A DNA stretch of 64,000 bases from Shewanella hafniensis (GTDB lineage: Bacteria > Pseudomonadota > Gammaproteobacteria > Enterobacterales > Shewanellaceae): positions 1-64,000 of the forward strand of contig NZ_BPFD01000017.1 in the NCBI RefSeq assembly GCF_019655335.1, read 5' to 3'. The translations under genes and the position numbers were made by a program. Below, piece after piece: positions 47,613 to 56,500 of the stretch. The notes under the pieces were generated by a model that saw only the letters and a program-made list of their open reading frames with translations, was not told the origin of the DNA and searched no databases. The first letter of the stretch is position 1. Every line of letters begins with the position of its first letter.

Positions 47613-48557
47613 TTAGGCGCGAGTGCGATTCATCCGCAGCCCGGCACACAAACCGAGGAATAACAGACCCCATACCGATAAACTACCACCACTTTCTTCG
47701 ACAACTATAACTTCAGGTTCTCGGTCTCGGTCGCTACTTTCCAACGGCAAGGCATACAAACTATCGGTTTCATCGGCACTGATGGTCGCGACAATGTCGC
47801 TGTAACCCACTTCATACACATCAATCAACACATCATAGTGATCCGTCGCATAACCCGTGTAGAGCGTAGTCAGTACTTCATAGTCGTCTTGTGTTGAATC
47901 GCCATAAATAGTAAACACGTCTGTGGTGTAGTAATGCACCCAAGGGCCGCCATTACGACTGAGATACAGCTCAGCAAATAAGTCTGCTCTTTCATTAAGA
48001 TAGGCGCCGTTTACATCGACGTCGAAGGTCACACTAAAGGTTTGATAAAATCCATCGTAGTCAAAGTCTTCGAACAAACGGCTGCTGGCATCAAAAATCG
48101 AAAAGCTGTGATACACAGGGGCGCGGTAGGGATCTTCACTAGTTGCGCTCGAACTCGGCATGCCTTGGCTCGCATGTTTCGCAGTGACTTGCTCACGCGT
48201 CATCGGCGAGGCGCCCATTAGTTGCACGCGGTTTGCCGTCGGCGATTTGGCCGATAATACGGGCGCCAAGGATTTAACGGCCGCAGCGGCAGCTTCAGTG
48301 ACGTTTTTTGCTGGCGCCGCTTGTTGTAACAGGGCTAAAGCTTGCTGCTCCTGCTCGGCCGCTTGCTCGCTGTTTTCGGCTTTTTTGGCAATGCCGACAC
48401 TGGCCGCAGTAAATGGCGTTAAGCTTTGCGATGACTCTAGTTCGCGGGGCTGAGCGCTAACAGCGGAGGACGCTAAAAACAGCGCGGCAATGGCCGTCGC
48501 TTTAATGAAATGACCGTTAACTGTGGCTGCCATACCTTGTTTATTGAGTGTGTTCAT
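47613..48557 (-). CDS. GlyGly-CTERM surface protein (choice-of-anchor H-like)
   Basis: A 314-residue secreted protein. It has a signal segment (FIKATAIAALFLASSAVSA), an Ala/Gln-rich linker, and a beta-rich domain of about 100 residues with many Tyr and Asp (YHSFSIFDASSRLFEDFDYDGFYQ begins within residues 145-175). The C-terminal sorting tail is GG-S, a hydrophobic helix, then basic residues (RMNRTRA). Such GlyGly-CTERM tails are processed by rhombosortase and lead to surface attachment via type II secretion. A candidate operator and a -10 box lie directly upstream, shared with the DUF3300 gene. Confidence 0.82.
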   Translation of the reverse strand: MNTLNKQGMAATVNGHFIKATAIAALFLASSAVSAQPRELESSQSLTPFTAASVGIAKKAENSEQAAEQEQQALALLQQAAPAKNVTEAAAAAVKSLAPVLSAKSPTANRVQLMGASPMTREQVTAKHASQGMPSSSATSEDPYRAPVYHSFSIFDASSRLFEDFDYDGFYQTFSVTFDVDVNGAYLNERADLFAELYLSRNGGPWVHYYTTDVFTIYGDSTQDDYEVLTTLYTGYATDHYDVLIDVYEVGYSDIVATISADETDSLYALPLESSDRDREPEVIVVEESGGSLSVWGLLFLGLCAGLRMNRTRA

Positions 48558-48595
48558 CTTGAATACCCCATGGATAACCCGTTCAAATTGGAGCC

Positions 48596-48631
48596 ATTAA
48601 AGTGCAATGAAGGTGAACATAAGCTGAACAT
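48596..48631 (-). promoter_or_regulatory. Operator A and -10 box for the GlyGly-CTERM gene
   Basis: Read on the minus strand, TTCAGCTTATGTTCA is a direct repeat of TTCA spaced 11 bp apart (48628 to 48614). A TTTAAT -10 box begins 16 bp after the start of the second TTCA (48601-48596). The predicted transcript start is near 48589, about 32 bases before the ATG. The same sequence and spacing occur before the DUF3300 gene. Confidence 0.6.
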
Positions 48632-48662
48632 CAACATTTAGTGTTTTTTAACGTAAAAATAC

Positions 48663-48680
48663 GTTCAGCCTTAGTTCATC
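48663..48680 (+). promoter_or_regulatory. Operator B before the PepSY-RR-kinase operon
   Basis: TTCAGCCTTAGTTCA at 48664-48678 differs from operators A and C at two positions and keeps the 11-bp spacing of the TTCA repeats. The hexamer 16 bp after the second TTCA (GACACT) is a poor -10 box. The site lies about 240 bp from the PepSY start. It may allow the response regulator to control its own operon. Confidence 0.4.
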
Positions 48681-48916
48681 TGGATTAGCCGACACTAGGG
48701 CATATTGAATGCGAGCATAGGAATAGACTCGCTGACAGAGCTTCAGTTCTGTCACGCATAACAAAATGACTACCAAAGTTAATTTTGATGGAATTGTGCC
48801 AACCAATTGGCTGATCTCTATGTGTTTGTTAAGGTGTTGAGGTATTCTTAGTCGACTCGATAAGTTATCCATCTCATTCATTAACTTAAGATCGCCGAAC
48901 ATTGCGGGTACCAGAT

Positions 48917-49219
48917 ATGAAACTTGGTTTGACATTGGCCCTAATCGCTTGCTTATTCGCTTCCTTTGGCAGCATGGCAGGCAATGATAGACAGGATGAT
49001 CGCAATCAGTCTCGCAGCCAAAATGCGAAGAATGAGCAACGCCGTCTGGCGGTCAATAGCCCAGATCAAGCTGTGGCTATGGTGCAACGCCAATATCAAG
49101 GCAAGGTACTGAGCGTGCAATCCAGCGGCTCAGGGTACCGGGTTAAGCTCCTCAATAATGACGGCCAAGTGTTTTCTGTCTCAGTGGATGCCGCATCTGG
49201 CCGAGTGTCGAGGAACTAA
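48917..49219 (+). CDS. Small secreted PepSY-domain protein
   Basis: A 100-residue protein with a signal peptide (LGLTLALIACLFASFGSMAG), a charged linker rich in Asp, Arg, Gln and Asn, and one PepSY domain (about 50-100: VNSPDQAVAMVQRQYQGKVLS, later VSVDAASGRVSRN). PepSY domains often bind or inhibit proteases or act as sensor parts. It ends 2 bp before the response regulator gene. A role as periplasmic accessory to the kinase two genes on is likely but inferred. The ATG at 48917 gives the signal peptide; the TTG at 48902 is unlikely. Confidence 0.85.
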   Translation: MKLGLTLALIACLFASFGSMAGNDRQDDRNQSRSQNAKNEQRRLAVNSPDQAVAMVQRQYQGKVLSVQSSGSGYRVKLLNNDGQVFSVSVDAASGRVSRN

Positions 49220-49221
49220 CT

Positions 49222-49917
49222 ATGCGATTGTTATTGGTTGAAGATGATTTAGAACTGCAAACGAACTTAAAACAACATCTGCTCGACGCCCATTACAGTA
49301 TCGATGTGGCGAGCGATGGTGAAGAAGGCTTATTTCAAGCACTCGAATACAACTATGATGCGGCGATAATCGATGTCGGTTTGCCTAAGCTCGATGGTAT
49401 CGCGCTTATCCGTAGCGTGCGCCAACAGGAACGTGACTTCCCAATCCTGATTTTAACCGCGAGGGACAGTTGGCAAGATAAAGTAGAAGGACTCGACGCC
49501 GGTGCCGACGACTACCTGACGAAACCTTTTCATCCCCAAGAACTGGTCGCGCGGCTCAAAGCCCTGATCCGTCGCTCTGCCGGCAAGGCCAGCCCTTTAA
49601 TTTATAACGGCCCATTTAGCTTGAATACCAGCAGCTTAGAAGTGCGTAAAGGTGAAGAACTGGTTAACCTCAGCGGCTCTGAATACAAGTTATTCGAATT
49701 TTTTATGCTGCATCAGGGCGAAGTGAAATCTAAAACCGTATTGACGGAGCACATCTACGATCAGGATTTTGATTTAGATTCAAACGTCATCGAAGTCTTT
49801 ATCCGCCGGTTACGTAAAAAACTCGATCCTGATAATCAATACAACCTGATTGAAACCCTGCGCGGCCAAGGTTATCGCCTAAAAGCGTTAACGCTCGAGC
49901 CCACTGCCGATGAGTAA
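49222..49917 (+). CDS. OmpR/PhoP-like response regulator
   Basis: A 231-residue winged-helix regulator. The receiver has phospho-acceptor D51 (AAIIDVGLP) and the switch Lys in DDYLTKPF. The DNA-binding domain has the ends EVFIRRLRKKLD and LRGQGYRL. It is closest to the QseB/PhoP branch. It overlaps the kinase gene by 8 bp. It is the natural candidate to bind the TTCA direct repeats seen on both sides of this operon, since this branch binds 11-bp-phased half-sites. Confidence 0.93.
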   Translation: MRLLLVEDDLELQTNLKQHLLDAHYSIDVASDGEEGLFQALEYNYDAAIIDVGLPKLDGIALIRSVRQQERDFPILILTARDSWQDKVEGLDAGADDYLTKPFHPQELVARLKALIRRSAGKASPLIYNGPFSLNTSSLEVRKGEELVNLSGSEYKLFEFFMLHQGEVKSKTVLTEHIYDQDFDLDSNVIEVFIRRLRKKLDPDNQYNLIETLRGQGYRLKALTLEPTADE

Positions 49918-51274
49918 ACGTGCCATTGTGTGGCAAGTATTGAATTCCCTTAAAGCGCGCTTAGTGATTAGCGCGCTATTGTTTATCTTAGTGTTATTAC
50001 CTTTGATCGGCGTTGCCTTAAACGATGCCTTTACCGAACAAGTTAAAAGCGCGACCAAAAATGAACTCAGCGCCTATGTCTATTCGATACTCGCGGTGAC
50101 TGAAGTCGAGAATAAACAAATCTCTATCCCAGAATTAGTACTCGAAAATCGTTTTAACCTCATTCAATCAGGGCTGTATGCCATTGCGACCACTGAAGAT
50201 GCCAGCGGCAAACAAACGATCGTGTGGCACTCGCAATCTTTTATGGGCATGGTGCCACCGCCGCATTTTACCATCCCAGCAACGGGTCAAAGTGCCTTTG
50301 AGCAAATCGAGCTCGCCGAACAACCCCATTTGATTTATAGCTTTAGCGTCAGTTTTGCCAGCCAAAATCAAAACGTGCCAGTGACGATTCACATCATTAA
50401 GGACGAGCGCGAATTTCAGCAGCAAATCGATCAATTTAATCAACAGCTTTGGACTTGGCTGCTAATCTTAATGTTCGTCATGCTGGTGTTCCAACTGAGC
50501 TGGCTAGTGTGGACGCTGCGGCCATTGGCGCGCTTTACCCAAGAGTTACATTCCGTCGAGCAAGGTAAGTCGATGCAGCTAAGTAGCCAGTACCCCACTG
50601 AATTACAAGCGGTTGCTCGGCAGCTTAATATTTTGCTCAATACCGAACAAACCCAACGAAAACGCTATCGTAATGCCTTGGCCGATCTTGCCCACAGCCT
50701 CAAAACACCGCTAGCGGTGATCAAGAGTCAGGCCGACTTAAGCGAAGCCTCAAGCGAGCAAGTGTCGGTGATCAGCCGCATTATTGGCCACCAGCTAAAA
50801 CGTGCCCAAACCGCAGCGGCGGCCTCGTGGCATTTAGGCATTCGCGTCGATGAAGTCGCCGCTAAGTTATTACGCACCTTAGCTAAAATTTATCGTGAGC
50901 CGCAAATCAATCTCAGCGGCGAGATGGCAGACGCAGCAGTATTCAAAGGTGATGAAGCGGATCTCACGGAAATTCTCGGTAACGTGCTCGACAACGCCTG
51001 CAAAGCGGCAAAGTCCACGGTTAAATTAACCGTGACCGGCGATGCCTATCAACTGCTTATTTGCATCGAAGATGATGGGCCAGGGATCAGTGAAGCGCTG
51101 CAAAATCAAATCTTTGAACGCGGCATTCGCGCCGATTCCTATCATCAGGGTAATGGTATTGGGCTTGCGATCGTGCGCGATTTAGTCGACAGCTATAACG
51201 GCAGAATTTCAGTCTCACGTTCAGAAACCTTGGGCGGCGCCAAGTTCAGCATTAGTTTCGTACATTCTATTTAA
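49910..51274 (+). CDS. PhoQ-like sensor histidine kinase
   Basis: A 454-residue inner-membrane kinase. Helix 1 is at about 17-38, then a periplasmic sensor of about 140 residues, then helix 2 at about 181-201. The phospho-His H262 lies in LADLAHSLKTPLAV, followed by the ATPase domain (GNVLDNACKAAK, EDDGPGIS, GNGIGLAIV). The HSLKTPLA form of the H-box is typical of PhoQ-like kinases. The ligand is unknown; the neighbouring PepSY protein may modulate it. Confidence 0.92.
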   Translation: MSKRAIVWQVLNSLKARLVISALLFILVLLPLIGVALNDAFTEQVKSATKNELSAYVYSILAVTEVENKQISIPELVLENRFNLIQSGLYAIATTEDASGKQTIVWHSQSFMGMVPPPHFTIPATGQSAFEQIELAEQPHLIYSFSVSFASQNQNVPVTIHIIKDEREFQQQIDQFNQQLWTWLLILMFVMLVFQLSWLVWTLRPLARFTQELHSVEQGKSMQLSSQYPTELQAVARQLNILLNTEQTQRKRYRNALADLAHSLKTPLAVIKSQADLSEASSEQVSVISRIIGHQLKRAQTAAAASWHLGIRVDEVAAKLLRTLAKIYREPQINLSGEMADAAVFKGDEADLTEILGNVLDNACKAAKSTVKLTVTGDAYQLLICIEDDGPGISEALQNQIFERGIRADSYHQGNGIGLAIVRDLVDSYNGRISVSRSETLGGAKFSISFVHSI

Positions 51275-51351
51275 CCATTAATTTCAATATCATAAATTTA
51301 AATCCCCTCCTACATTGCGGTTAAACATCACTTTTTAACTGCAAAAATGCT

Positions 51352-51384
51352 TTCAGCTTATGTTCATATTCAAACGCCTATGAT
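51352..51384 (+). promoter_or_regulatory. Operator C and -10 box for the DUF3300 gene
   Basis: TTCAGCTTATGTTCA at 51352-51366 is identical to operator A. TATGAT at 51379-51384 is a good -10 box starting 16 bp after the second TTCA, the same offset as in operator A. The predicted transcript start is near 51391, about 32 bases before the ATG, again as at operator A. Confidence 0.6.
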
Positions 51385-51422
51385 GCCCATAACATCCTCG
51401 AACAGGATTATTGGAGCAAACC

Positions 51423-52871
51423 ATGAACAGACTACATAAATGGAATTGGCTAGTGTTAACGGCAGCATTAGCAGCCTTGCCTTTCACTACCACAGCACAA
51501 GCTGCGGGCGTATCTGTGAGCCAAGGCTCGAGCGCTACGGCAAGCCAAGCCGAACTCGAACAAATGCTGGCGCCTATTGCCCTGTATCCCGATAGCTTAT
51601 TGACCCACATACTTATTGCCTCGACTTATCCACTCGAAATCGTGCAGGCACAGCGTTGGTTAACCCAGCGCCCCAAATCATCGATCGATCAACTGATGTC
51701 GCAGGCCGAAGATCAAGACTGGGACCCGAGCGTCAAAGCTTTACTGGCCTTTCCGACGCTGCTGCAAAAAATGAGTGAAGATCTCGACTGGACTCAAAGA
51801 CTCGGTGAAGCCTTCTTAGAAGATGAAGGCCAAGTGATGAACAGCATTCAATCCCTAAGACAGCAGGCTGATAAAGCGAACAGCTTAGCAGACATGGATA
51901 ACATGGCGATCACCCGCGCCAACAATCAGATCATCATAGAACCCGTTAAGCGAGAAATCGTCTATGTGCCCTATTACGATCCGCGTGTGGTTTATGGCAC
52001 ATGGCGCTGGGGTGTGGCTTATCCACCGGTTTATTGGGAATTTGGCGGCTATGCTGGCTATCCCTATCGTCCAAGCCATAATCATTTCTACTGGTCACCG
52101 GGCATCCATATTTCCTTTAATTACTTCTTCAGTTCATTCCACTGGCACAACCATAAAGTGGTCGTGATCGACTATCGCCATTCACACCGCTATCGTCCAC
52201 GTGAAAGATACACTGTCAGCTATGGTGCCCAGCCTTGGAAACATAAACCCGAACATAGACGCGGCGTGAGTTACCACAACCCCGTCGTGAAGCAACGCTA
52301 TTACAACGAAAATAAGTATCGCGGTAGAGATTCATACTCTAGCGGCAACAAGCAACACTTCAATAGCCAATATTCGAAGTCAAAAGAACGCCAAGATACC
52401 CATAGCAATCAGGGCAATATCAGTAATCAGGGTTATAAGAGTCGTGACAGTAAGGACTATCACAACGCCAGCCGTGAACGTGATAACCGCTCACCGAGTT
52501 ATCAAAAAACGCAGGCCGAGTTAAAGGAACGTCGCACCGCGGCTATGGTACAAACGCCGACTCACAAGGATCGTAATGACATGCAATCAAGACCCGTGCA
52601 GTCAAAGCCAATACCATCGAGGGAGCCGCAGCAAAGGCAATACCAAACTCGTGAATCGCAGCCGCGTAATGTCGATCAACAAAGGACGCAGCCACAAAGG
52701 CAAGAAAATCCAAGGACTGCGACCCCAAGAGTTGAAACGCCACGACCCGAGATAAGACGCGCAGAACCGCAACGTATTGAACAACCAAGGCAAGCGGCGC
52801 CGAGACAACGCGAAGACGTAAGAGTGAGACAAAGTGAGCCACGCCAAAATGCGCAAACCGCTCGCTCGTAG
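51423..52871 (+). CDS. DUF3300 domain protein with Arg/Gln-rich tail
   Basis: A 482-residue secreted protein. A signal peptide (WLVLTAALAALPFTTTAQA) is followed by the DUF3300 domain at about 35-235 (LEQMLAPIALYPDSLLTHILIAS opens it; YVPYYDPRVVYG closes it). Then comes a long basic, Gln/Arg/Pro/Ser-rich disordered tail with many aromatic residues. Its function is unknown; the tail could bind polyanions such as nucleic acid or polysaccharide, which is inference. GGAG lies 7 bases before the ATG. It follows the two-component operon and carries operator C. Confidence 0.87.
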   Translation: MNRLHKWNWLVLTAALAALPFTTTAQAAGVSVSQGSSATASQAELEQMLAPIALYPDSLLTHILIASTYPLEIVQAQRWLTQRPKSSIDQLMSQAEDQDWDPSVKALLAFPTLLQKMSEDLDWTQRLGEAFLEDEGQVMNSIQSLRQQADKANSLADMDNMAITRANNQIIIEPVKREIVYVPYYDPRVVYGTWRWGVAYPPVYWEFGGYAGYPYRPSHNHFYWSPGIHISFNYFFSSFHWHNHKVVVIDYRHSHRYRPRERYTVSYGAQPWKHKPEHRRGVSYHNPVVKQRYYNENKYRGRDSYSSGNKQHFNSQYSKSKERQDTHSNQGNISNQGYKSRDSKDYHNASRERDNRSPSYQKTQAELKERRTAAMVQTPTHKDRNDMQSRPVQSKPIPSREPQQRQYQTRESQPRNVDQQRTQPQRQENPRTATPRVETPRPEIRRAEPQRIEQPRQAAPRQREDVRVRQSEPRQNAQTARS

Positions 52872-52942
52872 AACATAACCAAGGCCGCTCAACTCAAAGC
52901 CAAGAACGCCGTCATAGGGAATAATCCCGCTATGGCCGCAGT

Positions 52943-52978
52943 AACACAAAGAGCGCAGTTAACTGCGCTCTTTGTGTT
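52943..52978. terminator. Perfect 36-bp palindromic terminator
   Basis: The 36 bases from 52943 to 52978 form a perfect inverted repeat centred on TTAA, with CACAAAGAGCGCAG on the left. It is followed by TTAATT and preceded by GT on the plus strand. It lies between two convergent genes and can act both ways. Confidence 0.75.
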
Positions 52979-53013
52979 TTAATTAGTTGTTAAATGACTT
53001 ATTTTTAAGCCGC

Positions 53014-53490
53014 TTAAAACTTTAAGGTCAGGGACTGACCTTCACCCATGCCCTGCCATTCGATACTCAGATCCATAATCTCATTAAGAATATGTTCAAA
53101 GTCCGATTGGCTGACGGTTGGAACGGCTAGGTCGCGGCTGTTGCAGGCTTGTTCTAACAGATAAATAAAGCCGTCATAGGTTGGCGTCTCACCCGACCAG
53201 AGTAGCGACTGCAAGGTCTCAACTATGGATTCGGTTTGCCACACCTCCGTTTTATCAGCGATAGCGCGGGAGGTTTCATTATGTTCCAAGGCGAAGCTGA
53301 TATCGGCGCCAGCTCTGACCTGCGAGAAGAAAGCCCCTTGAATATGCAGACGTTTTTCAACCACATAATGAATCATATCGTGGGGAGCAATGCCCTGTTC
53401 TGGCATTTGGGTTTGGGTCGCACTACCGTCCATGCGCACGCAGCGCAACTGACCATAACGCTGGGTTCCTTTGGTGAAGATGACTTGCAT
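53014..53490 (-). CDS. Conserved-looking protein of unknown function
   Basis: A 158-residue soluble protein that I cannot place in a family. It has no signal peptide or helix. Segments of note are RYGQLRCVRMDGS near the start, PHDMIHYVVEKRL and the acidic C-terminal half. AAGGA precedes the ATG at 53490 with good spacing; a longer upstream start would be poorer. It lies downstream of the MASE1-GGDEF-EAL gene on the same strand, with about 95 bp between, but upstream of nothing related. Confidence 0.7.
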   Translation of the reverse strand: MQVIFTKGTQRYGQLRCVRMDGSATQTQMPEQGIAPHDMIHYVVEKRLHIQGAFFSQVRAGADISFALEHNETSRAIADKTEVWQTESIVETLQSLLWSGETPTYDGFIYLLEQACNSRDLAVPTVSQSDFEHILNEIMDLSIEWQGMGEGQSLTLKF

Positions 53491-53587
53491 AAAACCATCC
53501 TTAGTATTTCGATTAACGCATACATAACGCGAACTCAAGTATAGTCCAACTCAGCGCCAGTATTAGGAAATCAACAATACTCTGCCG

Positions 53588-56500
53588 TTATAAATTACGC
53601 TGAATAAAGCGGAAACACTCTTCTGCCGCCAAGGGTTTACTAAAGTAAAACCCTTGCACTAAGTCGCACCCCATGCTCGACAATAATACCAATTGTGCTT
53701 CGTTTTCAACGCCTTCTGCCACCACAGTTAGCCCCAACTCATGGGACATAGAAATGGTCGCAGCACTGATAGCAGCATCGTTCGGGTCGCTCTCAATATC
53801 CTTCACAAAGGAGCGGTCGAGCTTCAATCTGTCTAAGGGCAAGAGTTTCAAATAGGATAAGGAGGAATAACCTGTGCCGAAATCATCAATCGCAAGTTCG
53901 ATACCATGCTGGCGCAATTCCGCTAACAGGCGCGCATTCTGCTCCGGATATTGCATTGCCACACTCTCGGTGATTTCGAGCTCCAATGCCCCTTTGCCCA
54001 ACTTATGCTTTAAAAGCACATTGGTGATATCGGCGACAATGCTATCTTTGCGGAGTTGATGCGCAGACAAGTTCACTGCCATTCGCAGCTCAGTCGCACC
54101 CGCAGCGCGCCATACGGCAAGCTGCGCCATGGCAGTTTCTAACACCCATTGGCCGATAGGAATGATCATGTCAATCTCTTCGGCGATGGGAATAAAGCGG
54201 TCTGGCGCTACCATGCCAAACTCAGGATGTTGCCAGCGCACTAAGGCTTCGACACTGACCACTTGCCCAGTGCGGATATCAATTTGTGGCTGATAATGCA
54301 GTCGTAATTCATCGTTAGCGAGCACTTGCCTCAGGCCCGTTTCAATTTGCTGGCGCTCGGTGATCAAGGTATTCATCGCCGCAGTAAAGAATTGATAGTT
54401 GTTGCGCCCCGCAGCCTTGGCGCGGTACATGGCCATATCGGCGTTTTTCATCAAGGCTTCAACACTGTCGCCGTCGGTCGGGAATAAACTGATGCCTATA
54501 CTCGGTGATGAATGTAATGCTTGATTGTTAATAACATAGGTTTGACTCAAACCACTGCGCAGCGCTTCCGCTAAACTGGCCACCTCATCATGGTTCGTAT
54601 CAGATAAGGCAACCACAAACTCATCGCCACCTAGACGTGCCACAGTGTCAGTATCACCAACGATGTTTTTCAAACGCCGCGCAACTTCTAACAAAAGTTG
54701 ATCGCCCACATGATGGCCCAAGGTGTCGTTGATATTTTTAAAGTGGTCCATGTCGATAAACATCACGGCAATTTGACTGTCGGATGCCAGCGCCTCCCTG
54801 AAAACCACTTCGAGGCGCGACTGTAAGCTGAGTCGATTAGGCAGTAACGTCAAAGAATCATGGTGGGCGAGGAAATGAATCCGTTCTTCACTGACTTTAC
54901 GCTCGCTGATATCGGTAAAGCTGCCGATGTAATGGCTCACCGCACCTGCATCATCGCGCACCACAGACATCATCAACCATTTGGGGAAATCGTAACCATG
55001 CTTATGTCTGTCCCAAACTTCGCCTTGCCAGAATCCCGTTTGTTCAAGGGCTGCACGCACTTGAGGGTCGATATTTTTGTCGGTACGCTCGGCCTCTAAA
55101 AAGCGGCAGTTTTTACCAATGATTTCTTCTCGTGAATAGCCGGTTATCTGAGAAAACGCAGTATTCACATCCACAATAATGTCGTTGGCATCCATAATAG
55201 TGATGCCTTCACCGCTTTGCTGGAACACCTGCGCCAATAGATTTACCCGCGCAACGGTGCGCTCCTGCTCGGTAATATCTTCAACGATAAAGAGAATAAG
55301 CTGTTCACCATCGGCACCTGTGACTAACGCACCATTGAGACGCACCGCCACTAATTGACCATTCTTATTCAAATAATGCTTCTGATAAGGGCCATAACGA
55401 CGCGTTTGCTTTAGACGTTCTAATTGCTCAGTTTCACTTAATTGGTAACGCTTTGGTGTGAGCTCCCAAGGGTCAAGCTCATTTAACTCAGCGAGTGTGT
55501 AACCCGTGATCGCTTCGAATGCGGGGTTGATCGCCACAAACTGGCTATCGTATAAACGTTTAAGCACATGCCCTACAGGCGTCTTATCAAACAAGTTACG
55601 ATATCTTTGCTCGCTTTCGACTAAAGTGGCCTGAAAAGCCTGACGACGGGCAATTTCCTTTGACAAGGCCATGGTTTTTTCCGTCACTTTCGCGGCAATA
55701 CGTTGACGCTCACCGGAGGAAACCAGTGTCATACCGCCCACAACGGCACAGGTAATAAAGGCAAGCAGAAGCAGCAGTAGCGATAAGCTAAAAGTATCAC
55801 CCATTAGCACTGCATAGGATTGATAAATCACTATATGCCAATGACGATCCGCTAACATCAGATTTGCCTGAAAATACTGCCCGGTTTTATCGCTAAATAG
55901 CTTGCTGCTAAACTCGGGAAACGACTTCTGGGTATTACTGTAAAGCAATGCACCGCCCGCACTCATGTCAGAGAGTTTCCACTGCAATCCCTTTACGCTC
56001 TCAACATCATTAATAATGCTTTGCAAATCAATCACAGCCGAACAAAATCCTGAGATTTTGCCTAGCCGATCGAACGAGGGCGCTATAAGCAAGGTGCCAC
56101 CAGGGCCATTGGGATCTTGTGCTAATTGGATCTTAGCCGTCATCACAGGCGCTAAAGTCGCGCGCACTTTGGCAATGGCGGCGGCTCGTGTTGGTTCACT
56201 ATTGAGATCTAATCCCAATGCCGCCTCATTACCTATTAATGGCTGAATATACATCACAGGGACTAGCCAGCCATCGGCATTAGCTTGCCAATCTTGAGGC
56301 CGCTTGACTTTGTAGGGAGCGCCAATGGCCGAACGGGTTGATGCTTCAAAACTGGGTAGATCGGCAGCCGCCACTAACGGCGACCAAGACCAAGCTCTAA
56401 AGCCATCTTTCTGCAACATGTTACGTTTGCCAAACTGCACAAACTCTTCATCAGAAACCTGCTCGCTATTATCGAATAAACTCGCTAAGGCGATAATTTG

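Larger units (their letters stand above)
48558..48916. other. Divergent promoter region of the GlyGly-CTERM and PepSY genes
   Basis: About 360 bp. It contains two copies of an 11-bp-phased TTCA repeat, operators A and B, and otherwise no gene I can support. A 95-codon minus-strand reading frame (48648-48935) has no homology I recognise and overlaps the PepSY start. Confidence 0.6.

Noticed and set aside
48648..48935. 95-codon reading frame on the minus strand
   Set aside because: It covers the divergent promoter region and runs over the PepSY start. The protein resembles no family and shows no clear domain.
52602..52949. 115-codon frame antisense to the DUF3300 tail
   Set aside because: It is an artefact of the repetitive Arg/Gln codons; the translated product is a Leu/Arg-rich random-looking sequence.
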